From Roseibacillus sp. (GTDB lineage Bacteria; Verrucomicrobiota; Verrucomicrobiia; Verrucomicrobiales; Akkermansiaceae), in the NCBI GenBank assembly GCA_002686085.1, contig NZAC01000053.1, positions 1-64,000 of the forward strand: a DNA stretch of 64,000 nucleotides. The letters are read 5' to 3'. Below, piece after piece: positions 41,975 through 51,397 of the stretch. Every line of letters begins with the position of its first letter. Positions within the stretch are counted from its first letter, which is position 1. A program made the position numbers and the translations under genes. Below the pieces are notes generated by a model. That model was not told the origin of the DNA, searched no databases, and worked only from the letters and a program-made list of their open reading frames with translations.

Positions 41975-44070
41975 TGTTTTTCAGTTATAGCAGGTTTTGA
42001 TTCACCAGATGAGGATGTTTTTTCCGAAATCCCACTCGATCTGCTCACGAACGGCGCGCTCTGCACCACTCCCTCGATCAGAGTTCTGATACGATACCCA
42101 TCCAAAATCGTCTGCGCAACCAGCTTGTCGAGAGCTGGAGAATCCGCCGGGGTAATCTCACGCCCGAGGGCAAAGGAAAGCAGGTGCTCGGCGAAACCCC
42201 GGGTGAACCTGTCCTTCTCCTCTATGAGGGCCTGCTTGAACTCCACCACATTGCTGAACCTGTGCTTCCGGAAAAGTGTCCCCGAGGCATCGACCTGCCG
42301 GCCGTTTTCGTATTTCTCGCGCCAGCGCCCGACGGGATCGAAATTCTCAAAGGCAAATCCCAAAGGGTCAAGCTGCGCATGGCAGCCAGCGCAATCGGCG
42401 CGCTCGCGATGGGCTGCAAAGCGCTCCCGCATGGTGAGGTTCTCTGTTCCCTCCTTCTGCTGTTCCAAGGGTGGCACATCCGCAGGCGGGGGCTCGGGCG
42501 GATCATTGAAAATCACCCCTGCGATCCAAGCCCCACGTGTAATGGGCTTGGTCTCATCCGGACCGGAGGTCATCGTCATCACCGCCGCATTGGTAATCAC
42601 CCCCCCATGCCGCTTATCGGAGACTGGTTGACGCTTGAAATTCAGGGTCACCGGTCCACCCAGCCTCTCCTTGGTCGGTTCCCCGTGCCACTTGCGCAGG
42701 CGAGGCGTCCGGTAGGTGTAATCCGAGTCGATGAACTCAAGGATCGAGCGATTTTCAATCAGCACCGTCTCAAATAACAGGAGCGGCTCCATCATCATAT
42801 CCATGCTGGTCCGGTAATTGGGAGGGGCATAATAGAAATCCCGATAGATTGTTTCATCCGGAAGCGATGATATAATTCGTTCCAGCTGCAGCCACTGGGC
42901 CGGGAAACTATCGCAGAAGCGCTTGAGCTTCCGGTCGAGAAGCATCCGCCTGACCTCTCCAGCCAATACCTCCGGCTCGACCAGCTTGCCACTGCTCGCC
43001 AGCTCCAAAAGCTTTTCATCCGGAATACTCCCCCACAGGAAGAACGACAGGCGGGAGGCCAGTTCGTAACCGTCCAGTAACGCCGCTTCACCACCTCCGG
43101 AAGACTTGTCGTAGAGGTAGAGGAACTGTGGCGAGGCCAGCACCGCTGAGACCACTTCCTTCATGGCCCCGGGGAATTCCTTGCCGGACTTAAGCTGTCC
43201 CATCACGTGCTCGACATAGCTTTCCAGCAGGCCTTCGTCCACCGGTCGACGGAACGCCCTACCAAGGAAGACCCGCAATCGCTCGCGCACCTCACTCTCC
43301 AGTTCCTCCTTCTTGCCGGGAGGGACAAAAAACTCCTGCCAGATCCCCACCGTCCGCTTGTCGAAGTTCGAGCTCTGCACAATGCGACGGCTCAGCTTGA
43401 AAAAGGCCTCCATCAGCATGGGGGAAAGCGTCAGATGATCACCACGGTTATCAAAGCCGTGCTCCGCGCGCAGGTCCTGCGGAAAGGGTCCCACCCCCGC
43501 CAGCCGGGGCTCAATGAGGGCAGATTTACCAAGCTGACGGCTGCTGACTACCAGCTGATCGGGCATCTTGCCGGTTTCCGGGCGGAAATACCCGGAGCGG
43601 TCCCGCATCATCTTCTCGGGAAGAGGAAAAACCACTACTTTCAGTTTCAGCAGGTCCACTACCGCATTGTTATACTGGAACCGGTTCATCCTGCGAATGG
43701 GCGTGGGCGCAAATTTCTTCTCCGCACTCGCACCGGCATGAAGCAGCTTGCGCAATTCCAGCACCAGTTGGTCGCGCACCCCGGGCTTGAGTTCGGGTTC
43801 TTTCTCCGGCGGCATCTCATGTTCATCGATGACGTCGATAATCGTTTCCAGGCGCTCAAGATCGGAAACAAGGTCCGCAGTTCCCCCAATCTTGAGCAGG
43901 TCAACCTTGCCCTTCACTTTGCCATCCCGGCCGTGACACTTGACACAGCTTTGCTGAAAAACAGGCCGCACTACTTCTGAAAATACCCCGTCATCCGCGT
44001 AACAGATGCCGGTCGGATGCCAGGCCACGAGGCACAGGATCCAAAAAGCAGTTGTCTGTCGATTCATCAT
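41971..44070 (-). CDS. DUF1587/1592/1588/1585 secreted protein (pair B)
   Basis: The protein has 699 residues with a signal peptide (residues 1-25). The N-terminal haem-type motif is Ser-Cys-Val-Lys-Cys-His-Gly, followed by Asp-Glu-His-Glu-Met-Pro-Pro-Glu. DUF1587 starts at Arg-Arg-Met-Asn-Arg-Phe-Gln-Tyr-Asn-Asn. DUF1592 and DUF1588 follow with the second motif Asp-Cys-Ala-Gly-Cys-His-Ala-Gln-Leu-Asp-Pro-Leu-Gly-Phe, and DUF1585 closes the chain. This is the standard, complete form of the family, without insertions. It is the first gene of pair B. Two in-frame ATG codons lie side by side at the start. Confidence 0.92.
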   Translation of the reverse strand: MMNRQTTAFWILCLVAWHPTGICYADDGVFSEVVRPVFQQSCVKCHGRDGKVKGKVDLLKIGGTADLVSDLERLETIIDVIDEHEMPPEKEPELKPGVRDQLVLELRKLLHAGASAEKKFAPTPIRRMNRFQYNNAVVDLLKLKVVVFPLPEKMMRDRSGYFRPETGKMPDQLVVSSRQLGKSALIEPRLAGVGPFPQDLRAEHGFDNRGDHLTLSPMLMEAFFKLSRRIVQSSNFDKRTVGIWQEFFVPPGKKEELESEVRERLRVFLGRAFRRPVDEGLLESYVEHVMGQLKSGKEFPGAMKEVVSAVLASPQFLYLYDKSSGGGEAALLDGYELASRLSFFLWGSIPDEKLLELASSGKLVEPEVLAGEVRRMLLDRKLKRFCDSFPAQWLQLERIISSLPDETIYRDFYYAPPNYRTSMDMMMEPLLLFETVLIENRSILEFIDSDYTYRTPRLRKWHGEPTKERLGGPVTLNFKRQPVSDKRHGGVITNAAVMTMTSGPDETKPITRGAWIAGVIFNDPPEPPPADVPPLEQQKEGTENLTMRERFAAHRERADCAGCHAQLDPLGFAFENFDPVGRWREKYENGRQVDASGTLFRKHRFSNVVEFKQALIEEKDRFTRGFAEHLLSFALGREITPADSPALDKLVAQTILDGYRIRTLIEGVVQSAPFVSRSSGISEKTSSSGESKPAITEKQ

Positions 44071-44385
44071 GAGGGGCCACCATGTTCGCGCATTTTACTC
44101 TCACATAAAAGGACACAACCAAGCCGCACCCGGACAGCCGTGATATAAGGAGACTTGCCTCCCACCATTCGCAAGATGAAAAAAGCCTTTTAATGTTGAA
44201 TTTCAGTGAGTTATGACCCTATTTTTATCCCTCCACTCGTTTTTCTCTTCGAATTGGGATGGGGGTCTTTTCAGGAGTCTACTGATGCTCATGCACAATT
44301 AAAACGATTTGTGATCGGCTTCGGCTGCAGTTTTTTCATAAGCTCAATCAACCCCGTATTTAACCAAGTAACAGGACTCTTCACC
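44071..44385. other. 315-bp gap, AT-rich, divergent promoters expected
   Basis: This gap separates the pair B operon from a small plus-strand gene. It is AT-richer than the flanks, with several T-runs. A longer in-frame extension of the small gene (from 44206) exists, but it starts with a non-ATG codon and has mixed hydrophobic composition, so I do not accept it. I see no clear promoter pair. Confidence 0.4.
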
Positions 44386-44649
44386 ATGGCCTTCACTCCG
44401 AGCAAAGACCACCGGCGCCGAGAGCGCGAGCAGAAGAAATTAGACAAGCGTATGGCTCGTGAGGCAGCCAAAGCTGCGAAGCGTAACGCCGAGATTGACG
44501 CTCAGGAGGCGGCAGAAGAGGCGGCAGAAAAGGCTGAAAAGGAAGCTGCCGAGAAGGCCGCCGAGGAAGAGCGCAAGGCTAAGGAGGAAGCCGAATTCGA
44601 GGCTGAGCTTGAGGCCGAGCGCAAGGCCCTCGAATCGGGTGAGAACTAG
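44386..44649 (+). CDS. Small highly charged helical protein
   Basis: From the ATG at 44386 (AGGA about 8 bases upstream) the protein has 87 residues. Nearly all are Ala, Glu, Lys and Arg: a basic first third (Arg-Arg-Arg-Glu-Arg-Glu-Gln-Lys-Lys) and an Ala/Glu/Lys-rich remainder. This predicts a single long charged alpha helix or coiled coil, with no signal peptide or membrane segment. I do not recognise the family. Proteins like this sometimes bind RNA or act as spacers. Confidence 0.6.
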   Translation: MAFTPSKDHRRREREQKKLDKRMAREAAKAAKRNAEIDAQEAAEEAAEKAEKEAAEKAAEEERKAKEEAEFEAELEAERKALESGEN

Positions 44650-44695
44650 GAGGATTCTTGGCCCACACTAGGACAGCGGGCAGCCTGCAATAATA

Positions 44696-44914
44696 TCATC
44701 CGTTAATTAAGCCCCCCAACGGATTGAAATGGCGGGCAGGTCCTGCGTAGGAGTTGAACTCCTCCTTGTGTTTGGACGTCGAAACAGCTCCCCGTTTCCG
44801 GATCTTTTTGTCGAGCTTAAGGAGATCAAATGCCTGCAACGATTCTAGCCCATTAAAGGGCTCCATCTCGGGTTCTTCAGAGGCTTCGGTCCTGCAGTCA
44901 TGACACGGTCCCAT
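44696..44914 (-). CDS. Possible small protein with a CxxC motif
   Basis: A 72-codon frame starts at ATG 44914, with AGAGGA about ten bases upstream. It contains Cys-His-Asp-Cys near the N-terminus and then a mixed charged sequence with no signal peptide. Codon use looks more coding-like than random. It follows the pair C operon on the same strand by about 100 bp. I do not recognise it. The rest of the 44650-45014 gap holds a 7-bp hairpin at 44698-44724, overlapping this stop, and nothing else supported. Confidence 0.35.
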   Translation of the reverse strand: MGPCHDCRTEASEEPEMEPFNGLESLQAFDLLKLDKKIRKRGAVSTSKHKEEFNSYAGPARHFNPLGGLING

Positions 44915-45014
44915 CACACCGCAGTCCTCTGGCAGCTTTTTCCGAAGGGTTCTTCTGGCCGCACCGCAGGGCCGAACTCCTTTATCGAGAGCTAGTCTGG
45001 AGAACTTCTACCGA

Positions 45015-46292
45015 TCAGGCGAGAAGCCCCTTCAAGGGCCCTGTGCTGTCAGCGAATTTCTGCATGCCCGTTCCCATGAGCTGCGCCTGCGAGAGCCACA
45101 GGTTGGCAAGCGGGGTTTTCTCCGAACAGTTGAGAACGCGACCGGTCTTAATCTTACCGTTCGCAGAACCCGCTACGATAATGGGCAGCTCATCCATCGT
45201 GTGGTCCTTTCCATCTCCAAGTCCCGATCCGAGAGTGATCATGGAATGATCCAGAAGCGTGCCCTCGCCTTCCTGAATTGCGTCCAGCTGTTCAAGAACT
45301 TCAGCGAAGAGCTCCACATAGAACCGGTCCACCTGCACCAGAGCCCTCTTTACGTCGTCTCTTCCCTGAGAGTGCGTGAGCCCATGATGCGACTTCGTGA
45401 AATTCAATTCATGGAAACGCTGTGGCGTCCCCCACCTTTCCGGTGCAAGCATGAAGGTAGCGACATGGGTGAGGTCTCCCTGGAAAGCGAGAACGAGCAA
45501 TTTACCCATCATCCGGATGTACTCCCCCCGCGTCATGGGCACATCATCGGGTTCTTTCATGTCCGCTCGCTCATACATCGCGTAGTGCTTGGTGAGCTTC
45601 TCAATCTGTTTTTCCACCTCTCTGACGGACGTGAAGTACTCATCCATCTTATCCTTATCTTCACGTCCCAGAGCTCTCTCAAAATTTGCAGCATCCTCCA
45701 GAATTAAATCCGTGATATCCTTTTCCGATTTTCCTGTCCTGAACAATCGTCGATAGACCTTTCGTGGATCCTTCATCGAAGTTGCCACGTGCTCTGGGCC
45801 ATACCATGAAATGTTATCTAGATAGATCGACTCTCTGAGATCCTTAAACGTGTTACAGTTCAACTCGAGGGAGCGGATGGGCGTGCGATGACTGACCTTG
45901 TCCGCAATGAGGTGATCGAGAGTCCTGTCCATCGGATAGGGCGATTTGAGTTCACCATAGGGGTTGGCCGAGGACAGGTAGCAAGAACTACATTGATTAT
46001 GCACGTCAATCCCTCTCACGTTCACCCGATAGAGTCCTGTGATCAGTGTCACTTTGTCCGCGACGCTCTGGAGCGGCTTCAAGGTTGGCATCGAAAGGAA
46101 ATCGTCACTATCTTCGCCCGGAAAGAAATGATCTCTCACAAAGCCCATGGGCGAATAGAAGGAGGCGAACCGGAGAGAAGGCTCTTTCACTTTCCGGGTT
46201 GAAGGCTCTTCTGCATGCAATTCGAGCCACGGCAGAGCCATCATACTTCCACCTGCTCCGAATAAGAACTTCCGTCGATCCATCTGTTTCAT
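45015..46292 (-). CDS. DUF1552 family Tat-exported protein (pair C)
   Basis: The protein has 425 residues. The Tat motif is Asp-Arg-Arg-Lys-Phe-Leu-Phe-Gly, followed by a short hydrophobic segment. Family motifs match pair B closely: Asp-Val-His-Asn-Gln-Cys-Ser-Ser-Cys-Tyr, Pro-Met-Asp-Arg-Thr-Leu-Asp-His, Ser-His-His-Gly-Leu-Thr-His and Ser-Gly-Leu-Gly-Asp-Gly. B and C are clearly paralogues. The start overlaps the upstream DUF1592-type stop by 4 bp (ATGA), and an in-frame ATG also occurs three codons later. Function unknown, as for the family. Confidence 0.92.
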   Translation of the reverse strand: MKQMDRRKFLFGAGGSMMALPWLELHAEEPSTRKVKEPSLRFASFYSPMGFVRDHFFPGEDSDDFLSMPTLKPLQSVADKVTLITGLYRVNVRGIDVHNQCSSCYLSSANPYGELKSPYPMDRTLDHLIADKVSHRTPIRSLELNCNTFKDLRESIYLDNISWYGPEHVATSMKDPRKVYRRLFRTGKSEKDITDLILEDAANFERALGREDKDKMDEYFTSVREVEKQIEKLTKHYAMYERADMKEPDDVPMTRGEYIRMMGKLLVLAFQGDLTHVATFMLAPERWGTPQRFHELNFTKSHHGLTHSQGRDDVKRALVQVDRFYVELFAEVLEQLDAIQEGEGTLLDHSMITLGSGLGDGKDHTMDELPIIVAGSANGKIKTGRVLNCSEKTPLANLWLSQAQLMGTGMQKFADSTGPLKGLLA

Positions 46293-48979
46293 CGTTGTCT
46301 CCTTTGGCTGAATATTGGGTGAAGCACTGTGTGCTTGATCAGGTTTCTCAATTTGTAGTCATCCTCGCTGCCGGCTCTGGCAATTTCATCTACAGCGATG
46401 CGGTCTGCCAGCGTCATCTCACGCCCCAGACCAAAGGAAAGCAGATGCTTGACGAAGGCCTTGGCAAACAGGTCCCTCTCAGCGAGCACCGCATCCTTAA
46501 AGCCGACCACATCCTTGAAATCATGTTTGCCGAATAATGTGCCACTGGCGTCCACTTTCAAGCCAGTTCGATAGTTATCTCGCCAACGACCCAGCAAATC
46601 GAAGTTTTCGAGGGCAAATCCGAGGGGATCAATCTTGTTGTGACAGCCTGCGCACTGGGAGTCTTCGCTGTGCTGCTTCAACTTCTGCCTCACGGTCAGG
46701 CCCTCTTTTTCCAAGGTGGAATCATCCGCTTTCAAGTCAGGGATATCATCAGGCGGGGGCTCGGGTGGATCATTAAATATAACCGAGGAGACCCAGGAGC
46801 CCCGGGTGATGGGCAAGGATCGGAATGGCCCCGAGGTCATCACCATCACCGCCCCGGTTGTAATCACTCCACCATATCTTCTATCGCTAACCGGCGTACG
46901 AGTGAATTCAATATCACGGAGATTCACGTTGATCGGGTAGGTGGCCGCCCTGCCCTGATACCACTCGCTCAGCAGGTGACTGCGATAGGTGAAGTCCGAA
47001 TCGATCAGCTCCATGATGGGCCTGTTTTCAATAAAGACCGTTTCAAAATTCAGAAGTGGCTCCAGCATCATGTGCATCCCCCGCTTGTAGGATATCTTGT
47101 CGTCGCCTCCAAAATAGTACTCCCGGTGGGCCTTGAAGTCAGGAGAGGCAGATACCAGATTATTAATCTTCAGCCATTGAGGGGCAAAGCTATCACAGAA
47201 GTTTTTCACTCGCCGGTCGTTGAGCATACGGTCGACCTGGCCTGCGAGAACCTCCGGATCCTCCAGCTTGCCCTCTCCGGCCAGTGCCAGCAACTCGTCA
47301 TCAGGGATCGAACTCCAAAGGAAAAAGGACAGGCGGGTCGCCAGATTATACGCATCGTAATTTGGCGAGGAGCGATTGGCCTCGTCATGCACCATGATGA
47401 ATCGTGGAGATGCCAAGGCTCCTGAGACAACATCCTTCATGCTCATGGTGAAGTCACCAGTCGCCTTGTATTTTCTGTCAAAATACCCCGTGTAAAGTCG
47501 CAGGGTGGCTGCATCCGGGGGAGACCTGAAGGCTCTGAGAAGAAACTTTCGGATGCGTTCATGTGCAACCTTTTCGACCGGTTGCTTCCTTTCGGTCCTG
47601 ACCTCCTCGGCGCGCTTCCAGCTGCCAACTAACTCCTTGAGGGCCACATTCTGGTCACCTGCCGCGATCTTCTCGATCTCAGGCTTCCCCAAGCCAGAGC
47701 GGAAGACCCGCACGTCATTGAGATCTCCATGAAAAGGCTCGTCCCCGGAGGAGCCGATCTCCATCGGCTTCAGGCTCCTCGTATAAAGACTTCCCGTAAC
47801 CTTCTTGGCCCCAACCTGCTTGCCATCGACGTAGATCGTCATCTGACTGCCATCGAAAGTACCAGCAACGTGGTGCCATTTTCCATCACGAAGAACCTTA
47901 GGCTCCACCGAAGCACCAAATTCGACATAGCTCCCCCCGATACCTGCTCCCATCCAGATGCCCCACGTTCCATCCGTGCCACCCATGGCCAGCAACTGGC
48001 GTTTCCACGAATCCTCCCGCCGCACAATGGTTTGCCACTTCTCGGTCGTCTTCGAAGGCCGGATCCACGCACTGAGTGTCAACCCAGTGCTGCTGGTCAC
48101 CACGGAATTATCGACCATGATAGAGCCAAACCCCACGGGCAGGGGATCCTTGGACGGATCTTGAAACAGGTCATTCCAAGTTTGGCAGTTTTTATCAAAA
48201 TTATCAGCATTCACAACCGAGCGGCTAAGCTCGAGAAAGGCCTCCATCAGCACGGGTGTCATGCTGAGGTGATCCCCCCTGTTATTGAAGCCATTCTCCG
48301 CAGGAGGATCCTTGGGAAAAGCCATTACCCCCAGCAACCGATTCTCCAACAACTGCTGTAACCCCATGATCCGGTTTCCCACTCTCGCAACCTTCGGCAT
48401 TTTCCCTGTCTCAGGTCTGAAGTAATTATTGTGGTCTCGAATAATACGGTCATTGATCGAGTAGACCCATGACTTGAGATCAAACAGGTCCCTAACCGCG
48501 TTGCCATACTCAAAACGATTCATCCGCCGGAGGCGCAGCGGCGTGACCGATTGACGATGTGTCATGGCACTCTTGAAAGCCTTTTCCAGTCCCAGCAACA
48601 TCGCCTCACGCTGGGTAGCAGTGGGCTGCTTCGAGTCTTCGGGAGGCATTTCATTTTTTCCGATGACCTCGATTAAATTTTCGATGAGCTCCGGGTTCTT
48701 CTCCAGATCTTCCCATGATTTGTAAGGCGTCAAATCGACCTTCCCCTTTGTTTTTTCCCGCCCGTGACAATCATGACAATGTTGCTCGAGCAAGGCCCCG
48801 ACCCCCATAGAAAAGTTTGATGCGCTGGCTGAGGGTTCCAGGGCTCTTCCCGGAAAACTAATTGCCAAAGAAAGCAGTACAATGATTCTGATTACTGCCC
48901 GAAAATTACATTTCTGCAACCGTCCGGCCGGACTCCTTCCGGTAGCGACCGGAGAGGAAAAGCTGCAGGAATGACTCAT
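46289..48979 (-). CDS. DUF1587/1592/1588/1585 protein with inserted LamG domain (pair C)
   Basis: From the ATG at 48979 the protein has 896 residues, about 200 more than its paralogue in pair B. The haem-type motifs are His-Cys-His-Asp-Cys-His-Gly near the N-terminus and Gln-Cys-Ala-Gly-Cys-His-Asn-Lys-Ile-Asp-Pro-Leu-Gly in DUF1588. DUF1587 starts at Arg-Arg-Met-Asn-Arg-Phe-Glu-Tyr. Between the DUF1587 part and the next conserved helix lies a LamG/concanavalin-like domain. It is recognisable by Leu-Ser-Ala-Trp-Ile-Arg-Pro, Trp-His-His-Val-Ala-Gly-Thr-Phe-Asp-Gly, Tyr-Val-Asp-Gly-Lys and Asp-Val-Arg-Val-Phe-Arg. LamG domains bind carbohydrates or proteins, so this one may target the protein to a glycan. 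The N-terminus has a basic stretch before the hydrophobic signal core (about residues 30-45). Confidence 0.9.
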   Translation of the reverse strand: MSHSCSFSSPVATGRSPAGRLQKCNFRAVIRIIVLLSLAISFPGRALEPSASASNFSMGVGALLEQHCHDCHGREKTKGKVDLTPYKSWEDLEKNPELIENLIEVIGKNEMPPEDSKQPTATQREAMLLGLEKAFKSAMTHRQSVTPLRLRRMNRFEYGNAVRDLFDLKSWVYSINDRIIRDHNNYFRPETGKMPKVARVGNRIMGLQQLLENRLLGVMAFPKDPPAENGFNNRGDHLSMTPVLMEAFLELSRSVVNADNFDKNCQTWNDLFQDPSKDPLPVGFGSIMVDNSVVTSSTGLTLSAWIRPSKTTEKWQTIVRREDSWKRQLLAMGGTDGTWGIWMGAGIGGSYVEFGASVEPKVLRDGKWHHVAGTFDGSQMTIYVDGKQVGAKKVTGSLYTRSLKPMEIGSSGDEPFHGDLNDVRVFRSGLGKPEIEKIAAGDQNVALKELVGSWKRAEEVRTERKQPVEKVAHERIRKFLLRAFRSPPDAATLRLYTGYFDRKYKATGDFTMSMKDVVSGALASPRFIMVHDEANRSSPNYDAYNLATRLSFFLWSSIPDDELLALAGEGKLEDPEVLAGQVDRMLNDRRVKNFCDSFAPQWLKINNLVSASPDFKAHREYYFGGDDKISYKRGMHMMLEPLLNFETVFIENRPIMELIDSDFTYRSHLLSEWYQGRAATYPINVNLRDIEFTRTPVSDRRYGGVITTGAVMVMTSGPFRSLPITRGSWVSSVIFNDPPEPPPDDIPDLKADDSTLEKEGLTVRQKLKQHSEDSQCAGCHNKIDPLGFALENFDLLGRWRDNYRTGLKVDASGTLFGKHDFKDVVGFKDAVLAERDLFAKAFVKHLLSFGLGREMTLADRIAVDEIARAGSEDDYKLRNLIKHTVLHPIFSQRRQR

Positions 48980-49105
48980 CGTCCTATTCGACCGGGGATT
49001 CCAAAATTCTGCAAGCCACAAGATAAACCGGATCAGGCGACCTCAACCTTTTCAAGTTCAGGAGCCCGACAAACAATCCGCATCGGAACACGGTCTTTAT
49101 AGACT

Positions 49106-51082
49106 CTATTGCGAATCTTCTGAAAGCAATGCGGTAGCAGGAAGAGCCTTCAACTCGGTATTCGGTCCTTGCCACTTGAAACTGAGCTCCGGCTTGCCCG
49201 ACGACGTCCGGTAATAAAGACGATAGGGATGAATACCCTTCGCCAGCCTCACCGTCCCACTGATGGGAGCTCCCTCATATTGATAGTCCCCATCGATCAC
49301 CAGCTTGTTATGGATCTTGAAGATGAGCCCGCCCGTGGCCTCGCCCTCGAAGGTCCAGTCTCCCGCTTCCGGAATCCGCAGGTAGCCGGAGAACAGCAAC
49401 CCGGCATCCTCTTGTGCGAGAAGCGGATCGAGACTGATGGTCTCTGTCAGAGAGGTGGTCTTGGCGGCCATCGCGGTGAAGTCGGGCACCCAGTTCCATT
49501 TTCCCAGAAAGGACCGCACGCGCACTCCTTTGCGCAGGATCCCTGCATCGAGATCCAGTCCGGGAACAAATTCGTCATCATAGGCCTTCTTGGCATGCCT
49601 GTTCGGCATCCGAAGCCGAAGAACCTCATCCTTCATGCGCTGCTGCAGGCGCTTGAATTTGTCGCTGCTACCCGCGAGGTTCTGGGCTTCCGGCTCATCT
49701 TCAACGGTATCATAAATCTCAAAGTCCACCGAGTGATTCGTGGCCTTGAGTCGCAGGCCCTTGTATCCGTCCAGGTAGAGCCCCTGCTGGTTGTTGAACT
49801 CCACGTAGACAACCCCATCCCTTTGCCTGCCCTTCTGGCTGAGGGTTGGACGAAGGGAAACTCCATCGATCCTCGCTGGCGTGTCGACTCCGGCGTAGTC
49901 ACAGAAAGTAGCCATCCAATCGTGAAACTGAGAGGGTCGGTTCGACTTTTGGCCCCCCTTGATGATCGAGGGACCCCACGCAAAGGTGGGCACCCGCAGA
50001 CCGCCCTCATGAGAAGACCCCTTTGATCCCTTGAAGTTACCCGCCGATTCAAAGACTGTGGGGCTCCACCGTTTTCCCTTCAGGTAGGACTCTCGATGCG
50101 GACCGTTATCCGAGGAGAAGACCACGATGGTCTTCCGGTCGATCTTGAGATCCCTCAGCGTTTGCAAGAGATCCCCTACGCAGTGATCGATCCGGGTGAT
50201 CGAGGTTGCAAAGCGCTCCGCCAGATCCGTCAGGCCCTTTCCGGTGTAATGAGGATCCCGATAGTCATCGATGGTTCCCTCCGCGGTATTGATCATTTTT
50301 CCCGGCTTTCCCAGCCACTGGATCCCACCCTTGACGCCCTTTCCGGCGGGATAGGCCACCGTGGGCAACTGCAGGGCGGCATGGGGCGTATCGTAGGAAA
50401 GGAACATGAAGAACGGACGCCCGGGGTTCTGCCGGGTCTCGCTGATGATCAATTGCTTGGCCTTGGCCGTCCATAAGTCGGTGGTGTAACACTTGTCGAG
50501 GCCCGCCGAGACCTCCTTGTTGTTTTCCCAAACCTGCTTTTTGCCCTGATGGGACTTGTTGTCCCCGAGAGCCCACTCATTGGCGGGATAATGCTGATGC
50601 CCGTCTACGTGCCGGACATAGCCGTAGAAGTAGTCAAAGCCCCGCTTGGTCGGATAGCCGGCCCATTTCTCCGGGGTATGCCCCCAACCCTGCAGGCCAT
50701 ACTTCCCGAGATGGATGGTGTGATACCCGACCCGCTGCAGGGTATTGGCAAAATTCCAGTTATCCTCAATCGCCTTATCGAACTGCATGTTGCGCACATT
50801 AGTGTGCCCTTGATGCATCCCCGTGATCAGGGAGGCTCGGGAGGGCGCGCAGATCGGAGCCGGACAGTAATGCCGGTTCAGGATCGTTCCCTCCGCGGCC
50901 ATTGCGTCCAATTCGGGAGTCTCAACCTGAATTCCTTCCCGCTGCTTTTGGAAGAGAATTCCTACATCTCCGTATCCAAGGTCATCTGTCAGAATGAAAA
51001 TAATGTTAGGCTTCCCTGCGGAGACAATTGGGGAGGCCACCGTCAGAAGAGTCAGGATTCCTGAAGCAAGTCGCGTTCTCAT
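49106..51082 (-). CDS. Secreted arylsulfatase-type sulfatase with PA14-like C-terminal domain
   Basis: From the ATG at 51082 the protein has 658 residues and a signal peptide (1-22, ending Ile-Val-Ser-Ala); starts at 51103 and 51124 are possible but give poorer signals. The active-site motif is Cys78-Ala-Pro-Ser-Arg, with Asp-Asp in Leu-Thr-Asp-Asp-Leu-Gly-Tyr-Gly-Asp and Ser-Ser-Asp-Asn-Gly-Pro-His for calcium. This is the arylsulfatase A-like branch, different from the two other sulfatases. A C-terminal PA14-like domain (about 555-645) has Gly-Asp-Trp-Thr-Phe-Glu-Gly, His-Pro-Tyr-Arg-Leu-Tyr-Tyr and Leu-Ser-Phe-Lys-Trp-Gln-Gly. It probably binds the sulfated glycan. Confidence 0.92.
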   Translation of the reverse strand: MRTRLASGILTLLTVASPIVSAGKPNIIFILTDDLGYGDVGILFQKQREGIQVETPELDAMAAEGTILNRHYCPAPICAPSRASLITGMHQGHTNVRNMQFDKAIEDNWNFANTLQRVGYHTIHLGKYGLQGWGHTPEKWAGYPTKRGFDYFYGYVRHVDGHQHYPANEWALGDNKSHQGKKQVWENNKEVSAGLDKCYTTDLWTAKAKQLIISETRQNPGRPFFMFLSYDTPHAALQLPTVAYPAGKGVKGGIQWLGKPGKMINTAEGTIDDYRDPHYTGKGLTDLAERFATSITRIDHCVGDLLQTLRDLKIDRKTIVVFSSDNGPHRESYLKGKRWSPTVFESAGNFKGSKGSSHEGGLRVPTFAWGPSIIKGGQKSNRPSQFHDWMATFCDYAGVDTPARIDGVSLRPTLSQKGRQRDGVVYVEFNNQQGLYLDGYKGLRLKATNHSVDFEIYDTVEDEPEAQNLAGSSDKFKRLQQRMKDEVLRLRMPNRHAKKAYDDEFVPGLDLDAGILRKGVRVRSFLGKWNWVPDFTAMAAKTTSLTETISLDPLLAQEDAGLLFSGYLRIPEAGDWTFEGEATGGLIFKIHNKLVIDGDYQYEGAPISGTVRLAKGIHPYRLYYRTSSGKPELSFKWQGPNTELKALPATALLSEDSQ

Positions 51083-51397
51083 ATATTGTTTCGTGGCTTC
51101 CATGAGAGATGGTCTATAACGCACAGCAACTCACAAGGCGACCTTGGCTGCGATTCCTGTGAAATCGCTCCATCGAATAGGGAATCAGATAATTCACTAC
51201 CCGGATATTTACCGGGATTGGGGCAGGGTTTTCATCCGCCTCCGACCGCCGCCTCACCTGATTGAGTAGTATTGAACTCCCTGTCATTACCCATCTTTCA
51301 ACGACTGCATGTATCCCAGCAACCCTGTATTTCGCTTCCCTTTCAGAATTCTTGACCTCGCTCAGCACAGCGGGAACGATTCTGTCTGACCATATTT
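51083..51397. promoter_or_regulatory. 315-bp divergent promoter region
   Basis: This gap separates the minus-strand sulfatase from the plus-strand LemA-type gene. A candidate sigma70 promoter for the latter has TTGACC at 51352-51357 and AACGAT at 51375-51380, with a 17-bp spacer. It would leave only about ten bases of leader before the ATG at 51398, which makes it doubtful. A CCGGG-type inverted repeat lies near 51200. No small gene is convincing. Confidence 0.35.
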
